A stretch of 64,000 nucleotides of DNA from Dermacoccus nishinomiyaensis (GTDB lineage: Bacteria; Actinomycetota; Actinomycetes; Actinomycetales; Dermatophilaceae). The notes under the pieces were generated by a model, which saw only the letters and a list, made by a program, of their open reading frames with translations, had not been told where the DNA came from and ran no database searches. This document shows, piece by piece, positions 22,172 through 30,449 of this stretch (the first letter of the stretch is position 1; every line of letters begins with the position of its first letter). A program made the position numbers and the translations under genes. The stretch covers positions 2,356,001-2,420,000 of the forward strand of contig NZ_UFXX01000001.1 of NCBI RefSeq assembly GCF_900447535.1, given 5' to 3'.

Positions 22172-23032
22172 TCAGCGCACTCGCCACGCACCGAGCTGCG
22201 GCGGGACGGGGGAGCGTGCCGCGTCGTTGTCGGTGAAAGGGGCGGCCGCCCGCAACATCCGTGCCAGCTCGGCGCCGCGCCGGACGCCCGTCGGCAGGGG
22301 CGCACGAGCGGCGGCGCGGGTGACGGCGTCGAGGTCGAGGGCGCTGGAGTCGGCCGACGCGGCCAGCACGACGTTGCCGAAGCGCTTGCCCTTGAGCACC
22401 TCGTGCGCCCCGACGATGACGGCGTGTGGCAGCACGGCGGTGAACGTCGCGGCGGCGCGTGAGTTCCACGCGAACCCTGGCTCGTCGGCGAGATTGGCGA
22501 TGAACACGCCACCCGGCTTGAGCACACGCGCGACGTCGGCCGCGAACGTCGGGCTGACGAGCTCGGCCGGCACGCGTCCGTCGGCGAATGCGTCGAGGAC
22601 GATGACGTCGGCCGAGTCGTCCTTGAGAGCTACGACGCCCGAGGCGCCGTCAGCCGGCCGTACCCGGATGCGATGCGCGCGGGGCAGCGGCAGTTCGCGA
22701 CGGACGGCGTCGGTGAGGCGGACGTCGGGCTCGAGGACGATCTGCGGCGAACCGGGGCGGGTCGCCTCGACGTAGCGTGCCAGCGTCAGCCCTGCGCCGC
22801 CGACGTGCGTGACGCCGAGCAGGGACGGCGCGGGCGGCGTCAGCGCGTCGAGCACGAGCGCGAAGTGCTGGACGTACTCGAACTCCAGCAGCGTCGGATC
22901 GTCCGGGTGGACGTGCGACTGTGGGTGCCCGTCGCGCATGACGGTGACGCCGCCGCGCTCGTCGGTGATGAACTCGAATGGGTCGCCGGCGGCGGTCTCA
23001 GGGGCAGTCGTGGGGATGCGTCGGCGAGCCAT
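22172..23032 (-). CDS. Spermidine-synthase-like methyltransferase-fold protein
   Basis: A 286-residue Rossmann-fold protein similar to the spermidine synthase-like family: VTHVGGAGLTLARYV (nucleotide/SAM loop), then I-V-L-E-P-D, DDSADVIVLDAFADGRVP, and VLKPGGVFIANL. Many actinobacterial relatives are annotated only as fused or spermidine synthase-like proteins and lack proven polyamine activity. ATG 23032 has a leaderless-type -10 (TACATT) just upstream. The 19-bp repeat array lies directly behind that promoter. Confidence 0.75.
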   Translation of the reverse strand: MARRRIPTTAPETAAGDPFEFITDERGGVTVMRDGHPQSHVHPDDPTLLEFEYVQHFALVLDALTPPAPSLLGVTHVGGAGLTLARYVEATRPGSPQIVLEPDVRLTDAVRRELPLPRAHRIRVRPADGASGVVALKDDSADVIVLDAFADGRVPAELVSPTFAADVARVLKPGGVFIANLADEPGFAWNSRAAATFTAVLPHAVIVGAHEVLKGKRFGNVVLAASADSSALDLDAVTRAAARAPLPTGVRRGAELARMLRAAAPFTDNDAARSPVPPQLGAWRVR

Positions 23033-23038
23033 GCGACC

Positions 23039-23044
23039 AATGTA
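23039..23044 (-). promoter_or_regulatory. -10 box (TACATT) of the spermidine-synthase-like gene
   Basis: On the minus strand TACATT, six bases, then ATG 23032. Confidence 0.6.
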
Positions 23045-23050
23045 GGCGGT

Positions 23051-23075
23051 GCGAATGTGGACGAAGATCGCCGAT
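23051..23075 (-). repeat. Dispersed motif, copy D
   Basis: Near copy of the 27-bp motif at 8508 and 35371, reading the opposite way on the + strand (GCGAATGTGGACGAAGATCG, then CCGAT). It overlaps the first unit of the 19-bp array. Confidence 0.6.
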
Positions 23076-23153
23076 GGGGACAGGAATCGCGAAGGTGGAC
23101 AGGAATCGCCGATGTGTCCGTGGTTCGCCGATGGGAACGAGAATCGCGGAAGG
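23059..23153. repeat. Five-unit 19-bp tandem array in a divergent promoter region
   Basis: Units start at 23059, 23078, 23097, 23116 and 23135, exactly 19 bp apart, with consensus GGACAGGAATCGCCGATGG. Units 1 and 3 are closest to consensus; unit 4 is the most diverged at its 5' end. The array fills the space between the divergent promoters of the spermidine-synthase-like and sterol-carrier genes, suggesting repeated protein-binding sites. Confidence 0.7.
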
Positions 23154-23165
23154 AGAAGGCGCCCC

Positions 23166-23171
23166 TAGGAT
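23166..23171 (+). promoter_or_regulatory. -10 box (TAGGAT) of the sterol-carrier-family gene
   Basis: TAGGAT, seven bases, then ATG 23179. The upstream ATG at 23170 lies inside the box, so 23179 is the better start. Confidence 0.6.
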
Positions 23172-23178
23172 GGGGCGC

Positions 23179-23547
23179 ATGCCACCTCGTCGCCGCATCG
23201 CGCCAGAAGCGGGTCGCGCCGCCGTCCTCGACTGGGCCGCGAACCCCGCTGACACGGCACGACCCACCACCGCCCTCGCCGTGCGCTACACGCTCGAAGA
23301 GCTCGGTATCCAGGTGCCCGGCCGCACCGTCGAGGTGCGCGTGCCGCCGTTCGGCGCCGTCCAGTGCATCGAGGGCCCGGTCCACACGCGCGGCACGCCC
23401 CCGAACGTCATCGAGACCGACGCCGTCACCTGGCTCGAACTCGCCACCGGCCGCCTGACGTGGGACGCCGCCCGCGCCGAGGGGCGCCTGCGCACGTCGG
23501 GGCAGCGCGCCGACGTCTCGGCCCAACTGCCGCTCGTCCCAGCCTGA
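23179..23547 (+). CDS. Sterol carrier family protein
   Basis: A 122-residue protein of an actinobacterial family related to the SCP2 fold. Characteristic segments: VRYTLEELGIQVPGRTVEVR, PPFGAVQCIEGP, HTRGTPPNVIETDAVTWL and ATGRLTWDAA. The fold binds lipids or lipophilic ligands in other members; the ligand here is unknown. Leaderless start at ATG 23179. It converges with the sunset-domain gene, with two hairpins between them. Confidence 0.75.
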   Translation: MPPRRRIAPEAGRAAVLDWAANPADTARPTTALAVRYTLEELGIQVPGRTVEVRVPPFGAVQCIEGPVHTRGTPPNVIETDAVTWLELATGRLTWDAARAEGRLRTSGQRADVSAQLPLVPA

Positions 23548-23643
23548 CGGGACTCGCAACGTTGCCGGGCCGGCCAGCAGCGCCGGCCGCGGAGGTGGCC
23601 GGGGCCCCGCCCCGCCCGGGAGACAAAACGGAGCCTGGAGGAT

Positions 23644-23699
23644 GGCGGGTAACTCACAGGTCGGCGGGCAGTTACCTGCCGACGTGTGAGCTACTCGCC
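23644..23699. terminator. Long imperfect hairpin between convergent genes
   Basis: Arms 23644-23665 and 23678-23699 pair over about 19 of 22 positions with three single mismatches; the loop can pair further. It is a likely terminator for the sterol-carrier-family gene. Confidence 0.55.
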
Positions 23700-23761
23700 A
23701 TCGGGAGCGTGTGCGGACGCGCGGAGGGTGCCGAAGGGCTCGGTCAGGCGGCCGAGGACGG

Positions 23762-23796
23762 CGATGGCCGCCCACCTTCGAGGTGAGCGGCCATCG
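23762..23796. terminator. Hairpin terminator for the sunset-domain gene
   Basis: CGATGGCCGC (23762-23771) and GCGGCCATCG (23787-23796) with an inner CACCT/AGGTG pair, one mismatch and a TCG loop: 15 base pairs. It lies 16 bp past the stop of the minus-strand gene. Confidence 0.6.
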
Positions 23797-23812
23797 TCAG
23801 GAGCTGAGTCGA

Positions 23813-26080
23813 TCAGCGCTGGGCGGGGTCCCAGTGGCGGAACATCGCGGCCTTGGCGGCGTCCACGCTCGTGAACCACACCTCGGCCTCGGTCTGCTCG
23901 TAGCTCGGGCTGTCGGGCGTGTGGAACAGCATCGTGTCCGCGTTGCCCTTGATCGTGTACGCCGGCGACGGCGCCGAACCATCCTCGTTCGGCTCGGCCG
24001 AGCCAGGACCGAACGGACCGTCAGCCACCTCGGCAGCCGAGACCTCAGCCGCCGTGGGAGCAGCCTGCAACGGCGAACCGGCGCCCTGCGGCGACTGCCC
24101 CGACTCGCTCGATGAAGCCGTGTCGTGAGCCAGCTCGTCGGACGTGAAGTCCTGCAGTGGCTGAGCGGCGTCGTCGGTGCGGACGTCGGCCTCGACCGCC
24201 GTCTGCGAGGCGCTCGCGGCATCTTCGGACGCCGGCGGCTGCGCCAGCGTCGTCGTGGCGGCGTTCGACGCAGCGCCCGTCGTCGACGTGGACGGGTCGG
24301 CGACGGGCTCGCTCACACCGACACCGGCCGACTCCGCAGGCGCTGCGGCCGCGTCGGTCGTCGACGTGGACGGGTCGGCGACGGGCTCGCTCACACCGAC
24401 ACCGGCCGACTCCGCAGGCGCTGCGGCCGCGCCGGTCGTCGCCGGAGCGAACTGGTCAAGCTGGTCCAGCGGAAGCGGCTCGGTGCCCCAGTCGTCGCCG
24501 CCCGAGGGCTTCGGCGCAGCAGGGGTCGTGGCGGGTGCCGACGCGGCGGCGTCCTGCGCTCCCGAGCCCGCGTGCTTGGACTGCGTCTGCGTCGCGGTCG
24601 AGTCGGCTTCCGCGGAACGGTCCGACGCGTCGGTCGCCGTGTCGTCCGACGAGCGGCCCGACGCCATCGCGGCAGCGGCGGCCGCCCCTCCCGCGACACC
24701 GGCCGCAACCGCAGCACCGGACGTGCCGTGGTCGGTGGTGTCAGCGGCCTGTTCGGACGGGCGTGTGGCGGCGTCAGTCGTCGTGTCGTTCGTGCTCGTC
24801 GACGCGGCCTGAGTCGACGTCGAGTCCGCCGCCGGGGTGGATGCTGCTTCGGCAGCGGCCTTCTCGCCGTCAGCTTCGGGAGCAGCCGGGGTGCTCGGGG
24901 TCGAGTCAGCAGCGGTGGACGCGGCCGCAGGGGCAGCCTTCTCGTCCGTCGCTGCGGGCGCTGCCGGGGCGAGCGAGTCGAGCTGGTCGAGCGGCAGCGG
25001 CTCCGTTCCCCAGTCATCGCCACCCGACGACGCCGGTGCGGGTGTCGGGGCCGCGGCAGGTTGGCTCGTCGCCGTGTCCTGGGCCGGCGCGGGGGTCTCG
25101 GCCTGGGCCGGATCGCTTGCCGGGGCAGCTGCCTGCGGCTGCGCAGCGGGGGCGGGAGCGGAGTCGTCGAGAGCCGGGGGAGCAGCGTCCCAGTCGTCGC
25201 CACCGGAGGCGGCGGGTGCGGCTTGCGGTGCCTGGGTGGCTTCGGGTGTCTGTTGCGGCTGCGCGGCCGGAGCCGAGTCGTCGAGTGCGGGCGGCGGGGC
25301 GTCCCAGTCGTCGCCGCCGGAGGTGGCGGGTGCGGCTTGCGGTGCCTGTGTGGCTTCGGGGGTCTGCTGCGGCTGGGCGGCCGGAGCCGAGTCGTCGAGT
25401 GCGGGCGGCGGGGCGTCCCAGTCGTCACCACCGGACGCGGCAGGCGCAGCGGCGGCAGGGGCGGAGTCGTCCAGAGCGGGGGCGGGGGCGTCCCAGTCGT
25501 CGCTGCCGGATGCGGCGGGCGCGGCGGGCGCAGCCTGAGCCGGCGCGGCCGGGGCAGCGGTCGCGTCGAGAGCCGGAGCGGGGGCATCCCAGTCGTCGCC
25601 ACTCGATGCGGCGGGCGCGGCGGGCGTCTCAGGAGCAGGAGCCGGGGCGGCATCCCAGTCGTCGGCCGCTGCCGCCGCAGCGCCACCGGCAGACGCCGCA
25701 GCACCGGCCGCGGCAGCCTTCTGGCCGTTGGACGGCGCGTTCTTCGGCGCGGGAGCCTCCGCCTTCGCGGGCGCGTCCTGGGCGGCCGGCTGCTGCTTGG
25801 CCGTCTCGTTCTTCGGTGCGCCGGTCTTCACCTCGTCGGCCGTCTTCGCGGCACCCTTCGCAGGCTTCTCCTCGAGTTCGGAGGTGGCCGCGGCCTTCGC
25901 GTCAGGCGTCTCGACGCTCTCGTCGACGGAGTCGTCACGGCCGATCTTGTTCTTGCCGTTCACTCCGTGGATGCCGACCGAACCCGGGCGCTTCGGCGCG
26001 CCCTTCTTCGGGTCGCGCATGAGCAGGTAGGCGATCAGAGCCAACAGCAGGATGACGTTTTCGAGGATGAACCACTTCAC
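23813..26080 (-). CDS. Membrane-anchored Ala/Pro/Asp-rich repeat protein with C-terminal sunset-type domain
   Basis: A 755-residue protein in three parts. Residues 5-21 are one hydrophobic segment, followed by a basic stretch (KKGAPKR), so it is probably a single-span membrane protein. About residues 30-700 are low-complexity Ala/Pro/Ser/Asp/Thr with eight recurring DDW motifs: six DDWDA-type and two DDWGTEPLPLDQLD. The last 50 residues form a small folded domain (YTIKGNADTMLFHTPDSPSY, then EVWFTSVDAAKAAMF), like the sunset domain of ArfC-type accessory proteins. GTG 26080 starts it. Repeats are visible at DNA level. Function unknown; a scaffold or long membrane stalk is an inference. Confidence 0.75.
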   Translation of the reverse strand: MKWFILENVILLLALIAYLLMRDPKKGAPKRPGSVGIHGVNGKNKIGRDDSVDESVETPDAKAAATSELEEKPAKGAAKTADEVKTGAPKNETAKQQPAAQDAPAKAEAPAPKNAPSNGQKAAAAGAAASAGGAAAAAADDWDAAPAPAPETPAAPAASSGDDWDAPAPALDATAAPAAPAQAAPAAPAASGSDDWDAPAPALDDSAPAAAAPAASGGDDWDAPPPALDDSAPAAQPQQTPEATQAPQAAPATSGGDDWDAPPPALDDSAPAAQPQQTPEATQAPQAAPAASGGDDWDAAPPALDDSAPAPAAQPQAAAPASDPAQAETPAPAQDTATSQPAAAPTPAPASSGGDDWGTEPLPLDQLDSLAPAAPAATDEKAAPAAASTAADSTPSTPAAPEADGEKAAAEAASTPAADSTSTQAASTSTNDTTTDAATRPSEQAADTTDHGTSGAAVAAGVAGGAAAAAAMASGRSSDDTATDASDRSAEADSTATQTQSKHAGSGAQDAAASAPATTPAAPKPSGGDDWGTEPLPLDQLDQFAPATTGAAAAPAESAGVGVSEPVADPSTSTTDAAAAPAESAGVGVSEPVADPSTSTTGAASNAATTTLAQPPASEDAASASQTAVEADVRTDDAAQPLQDFTSDELAHDTASSSESGQSPQGAGSPLQAAPTAAEVSAAEVADGPFGPGSAEPNEDGSAPSPAYTIKGNADTMLFHTPDSPSYEQTEAEVWFTSVDAAKAAMFRHWDPAQR
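24279..24431. repeat. 78-bp direct repeat inside the sunset-domain gene
   Basis: Copies at 24279-24353 and 24357-24431, nearly identical over 75 bp. The 78-bp period is 26 codons, so the repeat is in frame (ESAGVGVSEPVADPSTSTT). Confidence 0.75.
25211..25438. repeat. 114-bp direct repeat inside the sunset-domain gene
   Basis: Copies at 25211-25324 and 25325-25438 with a few differences. The 114-bp period is 38 codons, each holding one GGDDWDAPPPALDDSAP unit. It indicates growth of the stalk by in-frame duplication. Confidence 0.75.
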
Positions 26081-26189
26081 GGTCGCGTCCCATCAGTCGT
26101 ACGAGCACACATTTCTGTGGCCACCCTACCGCCGAGTCACTTGCGCCGGGCCGGGATTTACCGCGTCGTGATGCGCCCGCGGGCGTTGC

Positions 26190-26195
26190 TACCGT
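26190..26195 (+). promoter_or_regulatory. -10 box (TACCGT), leaderless gene
   Basis: TACCGT, six bases, then GTG 26202. Confidence 0.55.
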
Positions 26196-26201
26196 GGTGG
26201 G

Positions 26202-26570
26202 GTGAGCACGCCTGAACCCCGCACCGAAACCGCCGAGCGCGACGAGAGCCGCCACGACACCCGTGACGACGCCCGCCCGGCGTCCGAGGCCCCACGCCCG
26301 GCACATGACGAGGCGCGCGCCGACGAACGTCCGGCCATGAACCGCGACGGCGTGCCCCTCGCTCGCGTGCGTCGTGCCCCCCGCGTCATGCCGTTCCTGC
26401 TGACGGGCGCCGTCATCGGAGCCCTCGCGGGCCTCTTCGTCTCCCTCGACGGCGGTGACGGCGGCAACTACACGGCGTCGTCGTCGACCGGTTATCTCGT
26501 CGTCCTGTTCGGTGCCCTCGGCACGCTGCTCGGCGGCCTCGCGTTCGTCGTCGCCGACCGTCGTTCCTGA
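26202..26570 (+). CDS. Small two-span membrane protein of unknown function
   Basis: 122 residues: a charged, Arg/Asp/Glu-rich N-terminus of about 60 residues, then two hydrophobic segments (about 63-81 and 95-117) separated by a Gly/Asp/Ser turn. I recognise no domain. A small membrane protein directly before purF recurs in related actinobacteria (from memory). GTG start, probably leaderless. The purF start lies 75 bp downstream. Confidence 0.7.
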   Translation: MSTPEPRTETAERDESRHDTRDDARPASEAPRPAHDEARADERPAMNRDGVPLARVRRAPRVMPFLLTGAVIGALAGLFVSLDGGDGGNYTASSSTGYLVVLFGALGTLLGGLAFVVADRRS

Positions 26571-26645
26571 CGCCCGTACGTGTCCTGCGCCCCGGCGCCC
26601 GGCTGCTCGCACGATGCACGCTGCGGCTCAGGTCGTGAAAGACTG

Positions 26646-28274
26646 ATGTCTGTGGCACGCGGCGACGGTAAACTCTCACACGACATCCTTCCCGGCGAGA
26701 AGGGCCCCCAGGACGCATGTGGCGTCTTCGGGGTCTGGGCGCCGGGTGAAGAGGTCGCGAAACTCACCTACTACGGCCTGTACGCGCTGCAGCACCGCGG
26801 CCAGGAGTCGGCAGGTATCGCGACGAGCGACGGCAAGAGCCTGCTCGTCTACAAGGACATGGGCCTCGTCTCCCAGGTGTTCGACGAGACAAGCCTCGCC
26901 TCCCTGCGCGGCCACCTCGCGATCGGCCACTGCCGGTACTCGACGACGGGTGGTTCCACCTGGGAGAACGCGCAACCGACGCTCGGTGACACCGAGGCGG
27001 GCACGGTGGCGCTCGCGCACAACGGCAACCTCATCAACTCCGCCGAGCTGCGCGAGAAGCTCGAGGAGATCCACGGCGAGCTCGGCAACACGCTCGGCGA
27101 GCTGCGTCGCGGCAACACCACCGACACCGCGCTCGTGACGGCGCTGCTCGGCGCTCAGTTCGACACGAGCCTCGAGAAGACGGCCCTCGCCCTGCTGCCT
27201 CACCTGCGGGGCGCGTTCTGCTTCGTCTTCATGGACGAGAACACGCTCTACGCCGCGCGTGACCCGCAGGGCATCCGCCCGCTCGTCATCGGCCGCCTGG
27301 AGCGCGGTTGGGTCGTGGCGAGCGAGACGGCGGCGCTCGACATCGTCGGCGCCAGCTACGTGCGCGAGGTCGCGCCGGGCGAGATGATCGCCATCGACGC
27401 GGACGGTCTGCGCTCGACGACGTTCGCCGAGCCCGAGCCGAAGGGCTGCGTCTTTGAGTACGTCTACCTCGCCCGTCCCGACACGACGATCGCCGGCCGC
27501 GAGGTCTACGAGAGCCGCGTCGAGATGGGCCGTCAGCTCGCGCGTGAGTTCCCCGTCGACGCTGACATGGTCATGCCGACGCCGGAATCCGGGACGCCCG
27601 CCGCGATCGGGTACGCCGAGGAGTCCGGGATTCCGTACGGCATGGGCCTGGTGAAAAACGCCTACGTCGGGCGGACGTTCATCGCGCCGAGCCAGACGAT
27701 CCGCCAGCTCGGCATCCGCCTCAAGCTCAATCCGCTCAAGCCCGTCATCAAGGGCAAGCGCCTCGTCGTCATCGACGACTCGATCGTGCGCGGCAACACC
27801 CAGCGCGCCCTCGTGCGGATGCTGCGCGAGGCCGGCGCGGCCGAGGTGCACGTGCGCATCTCGAGCCCGCCCGTGCGCTGGCCGTGCTTCTACGGCATCG
27901 ACTTCGCGACGCGCGCCGAACTCATCGCCAACGGCCTTGTCGTCGACGAGATCGCAACGTCTCTCGGTGCCGACTCGCTCGGTTACATCAGCGAGGACGG
28001 CATGATCGCCGCCACCGGGCAGCCGCGCGAGAACGTGTGCACCGCATGCTTCACGGGCCGTTACCCCGTCGAGCTGCCCGCTGAGGATCGCCTCGGCAAG
28101 GGCCTGCTCGAGCTGCAGCTGCCTGTCGAGTTCGGCGGCGTCGATCCGACGACGGTCGGCACGGCCGACCTCGGCCAGGACGAGTCGATCGACCTCGCCC
28201 GCACCAACCCCGACGGCGTCTCGCCCGCCGGGGGCGCCGCCGTCAGCCCGGCCCGTCGCCACACGTCGAACTGA
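26646..28274 (+). CDS. purF: Amidophosphoribosyltransferase
   Basis: First committed enzyme of purine synthesis: PRPP plus glutamine to phosphoribosylamine. It is 542 residues. It appears to be the propeptide type: the catalytic Cys is residue 25 (QDACGVFGVW), to be exposed by processing. The N-terminal Ntn glutaminase (ALQHRGQES) is followed by the PRTase with VIDDSIVRGNTQR. ATG 26646 gives the expected N-terminus; GTG 26652 is an alternative. Weak GAAAG ribosome site. The gene ends 86 bp before purM, in the same direction. Confidence 0.96.
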   Translation: MSVARGDGKLSHDILPGEKGPQDACGVFGVWAPGEEVAKLTYYGLYALQHRGQESAGIATSDGKSLLVYKDMGLVSQVFDETSLASLRGHLAIGHCRYSTTGGSTWENAQPTLGDTEAGTVALAHNGNLINSAELREKLEEIHGELGNTLGELRRGNTTDTALVTALLGAQFDTSLEKTALALLPHLRGAFCFVFMDENTLYAARDPQGIRPLVIGRLERGWVVASETAALDIVGASYVREVAPGEMIAIDADGLRSTTFAEPEPKGCVFEYVYLARPDTTIAGREVYESRVEMGRQLAREFPVDADMVMPTPESGTPAAIGYAEESGIPYGMGLVKNAYVGRTFIAPSQTIRQLGIRLKLNPLKPVIKGKRLVVIDDSIVRGNTQRALVRMLREAGAAEVHVRISSPPVRWPCFYGIDFATRAELIANGLVVDEIATSLGADSLGYISEDGMIAATGQPRENVCTACFTGRYPVELPAEDRLGKGLLELQLPVEFGGVDPTTVGTADLGQDESIDLARTNPDGVSPAGGAAVSPARRHTSN

Positions 28275-28360
28275 CCGACGCCTCTCGATCCTCCCGCGCC
28301 GCCGCAGCCCTGACGGCGGCGCCGCGCCCGCACCGTGACCTCGCACCTCGAAGGACGACG

Positions 28361-29476
28361 ATGACCCAGCACAACGAACCCATCACCTACGCAGGCGCCG
28401 GCGTCGACGTCGAGGCCGGCGACAAGGCCGTCGAACTGATGAAGGCCTCCGTCAAACAGGCCCAGCGCCCCGAGGTGCTCGGCGGCCTCGGCGGGTTCGC
28501 GGGGCTGTTCGACGCCTCCGTCCTCGCGCGCATGGAGCACCCGATCCTCGCGACGTCGACGGACGGCGTCGGCACGAAGGTCGCGATCGCGCAGGCGCTC
28601 GACACGCACGACACGATCGGATTCGACCTCGTCGGCATGGTCGTCGACGACATCGTCGTGTGCGGCGCGGAGCCGCTCTACATGACCGACTACATCGCGA
28701 CCGGCAAGGTCGTGCCCGAGCGCATCGCGGCCATCGTCAAGGGCATCGCCGCCGCGTGCGGTCAGGCGAACGTCGCCCTCATCGGTGGGGAGACGGCCGA
28801 GCACCCGGGCCTGCTCGCCGCGGACGAGTACGACGTCGCGGGCGCCGCGACGGGCGTCGTCGACAAGGCCGATCTCATCCTTCCCGAGTCGGTGCGCGAA
28901 GGTGACGTCGTCCTCGGCCTCGCCGCGAGCGGCCTGCACAGCAACGGCTACTCGCTCGTGCGCAAGGTCTACGCGAGCGCCGGGTGGGGCTACGACAAGC
29001 ACGTCGAGGAGTTCGGCCGCACGCTGGGGGAGGAGCTGCTCGAACCGACGCGGGTCTACGCTGCTGACCTGCTGCGCCTCATCCGCACCGACGGCGTCGA
29101 CATCCACGCGCTGTCCCACGTCACCGGCGGGGGCCTGGCGGCGAACGTCGCCCGCGTCCTGCCCAAGGGCATGGGCGCGCGCATCGAGCGTTCGACGTGG
29201 ACGCCGCCGGCCGTCTTCGACGTCACCCAGCGCGTCGGCAACGTGCCCCAGGACGACATCGAACGCACCCTCAACATGGGCGTCGGCTTCGTCGCCGTGC
29301 TGCCCGCCGAGCAGGCCGCGACGGCCATCGAGGTGTGCGCCGAACTCGACCTGCCCGCATGGCGCATGGGCGATATCGCACGCACCGAGAATCTCGACGC
29401 CGCGGAGGCAGAGATCATCTCCGGCGCCAAGGGCGTCGACGCCGGCGCCTGCCAGATCGTGGGCAGCTACGCCTGA
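28361..29476 (+). CDS. purM: Phosphoribosylformylglycinamidine cyclo-ligase (AIR synthetase)
   Basis: Closes the imidazole ring: FGAM plus ATP to AIR. It is 371 residues. Signatures: TYAGAGVDVEAGDKAVE, ATSTDGVGTKV, GGETAEHPG, AASGLHSNGYSLVR and HVTGGGL. ATG 28361 follows GAAGGACGACG. With purF it forms a two-gene unit closed by the hairpin at 29539-29575. Confidence 0.97.
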   Translation: MTQHNEPITYAGAGVDVEAGDKAVELMKASVKQAQRPEVLGGLGGFAGLFDASVLARMEHPILATSTDGVGTKVAIAQALDTHDTIGFDLVGMVVDDIVVCGAEPLYMTDYIATGKVVPERIAAIVKGIAAACGQANVALIGGETAEHPGLLAADEYDVAGAATGVVDKADLILPESVREGDVVLGLAASGLHSNGYSLVRKVYASAGWGYDKHVEEFGRTLGEELLEPTRVYAADLLRLIRTDGVDIHALSHVTGGGLAANVARVLPKGMGARIERSTWTPPAVFDVTQRVGNVPQDDIERTLNMGVGFVAVLPAEQAATAIEVCAELDLPAWRMGDIARTENLDAAEAEIISGAKGVDAGACQIVGSYA

Positions 29477-29538
29477 CGCGTGAGCACGGGCGCTCGAGCC
29501 CCTCGAGCTCGGCGGCGGCCCACGCAGAAGTCAGCACG

Positions 29539-29575
29539 ACGAGAGCCTCCGTCCCGATGGGATGGAGGCTCTCGT
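29539..29575. terminator. purFM terminator hairpin
   Basis: 17-bp stem (29539-29555 with 29559-29575, one G-T pair) with a 3-nt loop; also positioned to end the convergent DUF3073 gene. Confidence 0.7.
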
Positions 29576-29617
29576 TCACGTCAACTCAAGAAAAAGCGGG
29601 TTGCGCGCTCGTCGTGG

Positions 29618-29815
29618 TCAGTCGTCGTCCGAGGCCCACTTGGAGTAGCGGTCATACTCGTCGCCCTCGTCGTCGGCTTGCGCCTGACGCGTTTCGTTCG
29701 CGCTGCGCGAGGCACGGAGCTCTCGCTCCAACGCGCTGAGGTCGGTGTCCGGCGAGAAGTACTTGAGCTCGCGTGCAACCTTGGTCTGCTTGGCTTTGGC
29801 CCGGCCGCGCCCCAT
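29618..29815 (-). CDS. DUF3073 family protein
   Basis: 65 residues. The N-terminus MGRGRAKAKQTKVARELKY and SPDTDLSALERELR match DUF3073, a small basic-then-acidic actinobacterial protein of unknown function that often lies next to purM. A GAGGGGG precedes ATG 29815. The C-terminus is strongly acidic (EGDEYDRYSKWASDDD). Confidence 0.85.
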   Translation of the reverse strand: MGRGRAKAKQTKVARELKYFSPDTDLSALERELRASRSANETRQAQADDEGDEYDRYSKWASDDD

Positions 29816-30002
29816 GGCGAGACCCCCTCTGTCGTGTTGCCAGGGCGGCCATCATCACCCCGCACGCGGGCGTGCGGACGTCAGGCGGAGGGCCCTGGGG
29901 ATCCTAAGTTTCTGTCGTGGGGGTAACGCTACCTCAGGTGCGTTGATTTCCGCCCATCGACGCGGATCACCGGGCACCTCGCGCGGCCATGAGTGACCGG
30001 TC

Positions 30003-30365
30003 TCACTCCGTGTGGGTGGTGGCCAAGCCTGGATCGTCGACGACACGCCGTCGGGCGACGACGAACGCCCCCGCGAGGGCGAGCGCGCCGAGGCCGAAAC
30101 CACCCAGGACGAGGGCAGGTTCGTTGTCGCCGGGCTCGTCGACCGTCGGCGTCGTCGGCCCCTTGACGGTGCTCGGGGAGGCCGTGGCGGTCTGCACGGT
30201 CAACTCCTGAGCTCCCTCGGACGCCCCGGCGGTGCTGCTCGAGCTCACACCCGGGCTGCGCGTGATGGCGGCGGCGGGTGAGGACGACCCCGCGGCGACG
30301 GCGAGCACGCAGGCACCACCGACGACGAGGGTGCGAGCGGATGCGGGCAGATGGCGCGACGTCAT
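30003..30365 (-). CDS. Secreted/membrane-anchored small protein, unknown function
   Basis: 120 residues. N-terminal signal peptide (MTSRHLPASARTLVVGG, hydrophobic core, then SSSPAAA), a Ser/Thr/Pro-rich middle, and a C-terminal hydrophobic segment (LVLGGFGLGALALAGAFVVA) followed by RRR. The layout recalls cell-wall-anchored proteins, but I see no LPXTG motif. ATG 30365 follows a GGGGG; a CAGAAT six bases upstream could make it leaderless. 29816-30002 holds no gene I can recognise. Confidence 0.55.
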   Translation of the reverse strand: MTSRHLPASARTLVVGGACVLAVAAGSSSPAAAITRSPGVSSSSTAGASEGAQELTVQTATASPSTVKGPTTPTVDEPGDNEPALVLGGFGLGALALAGAFVVARRRVVDDPGLATTHTE

Positions 30366-30435
30366 GCCCCCATTCTGACGCCCGCGCGACGGGGGCGCCA
30401 CGTTCCGCGTCGTCGTTTCGCATCATCGCGCCCGG

Positions 30436-30441
30436 TATCGT
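30436..30441 (+). promoter_or_regulatory. -10 box (TATCGT) of the YigZ-family gene
   Basis: TATCGT, eight bases, then ATG 30450. Confidence 0.5.
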
Positions 30442-30449
30442 CGCCGGAC

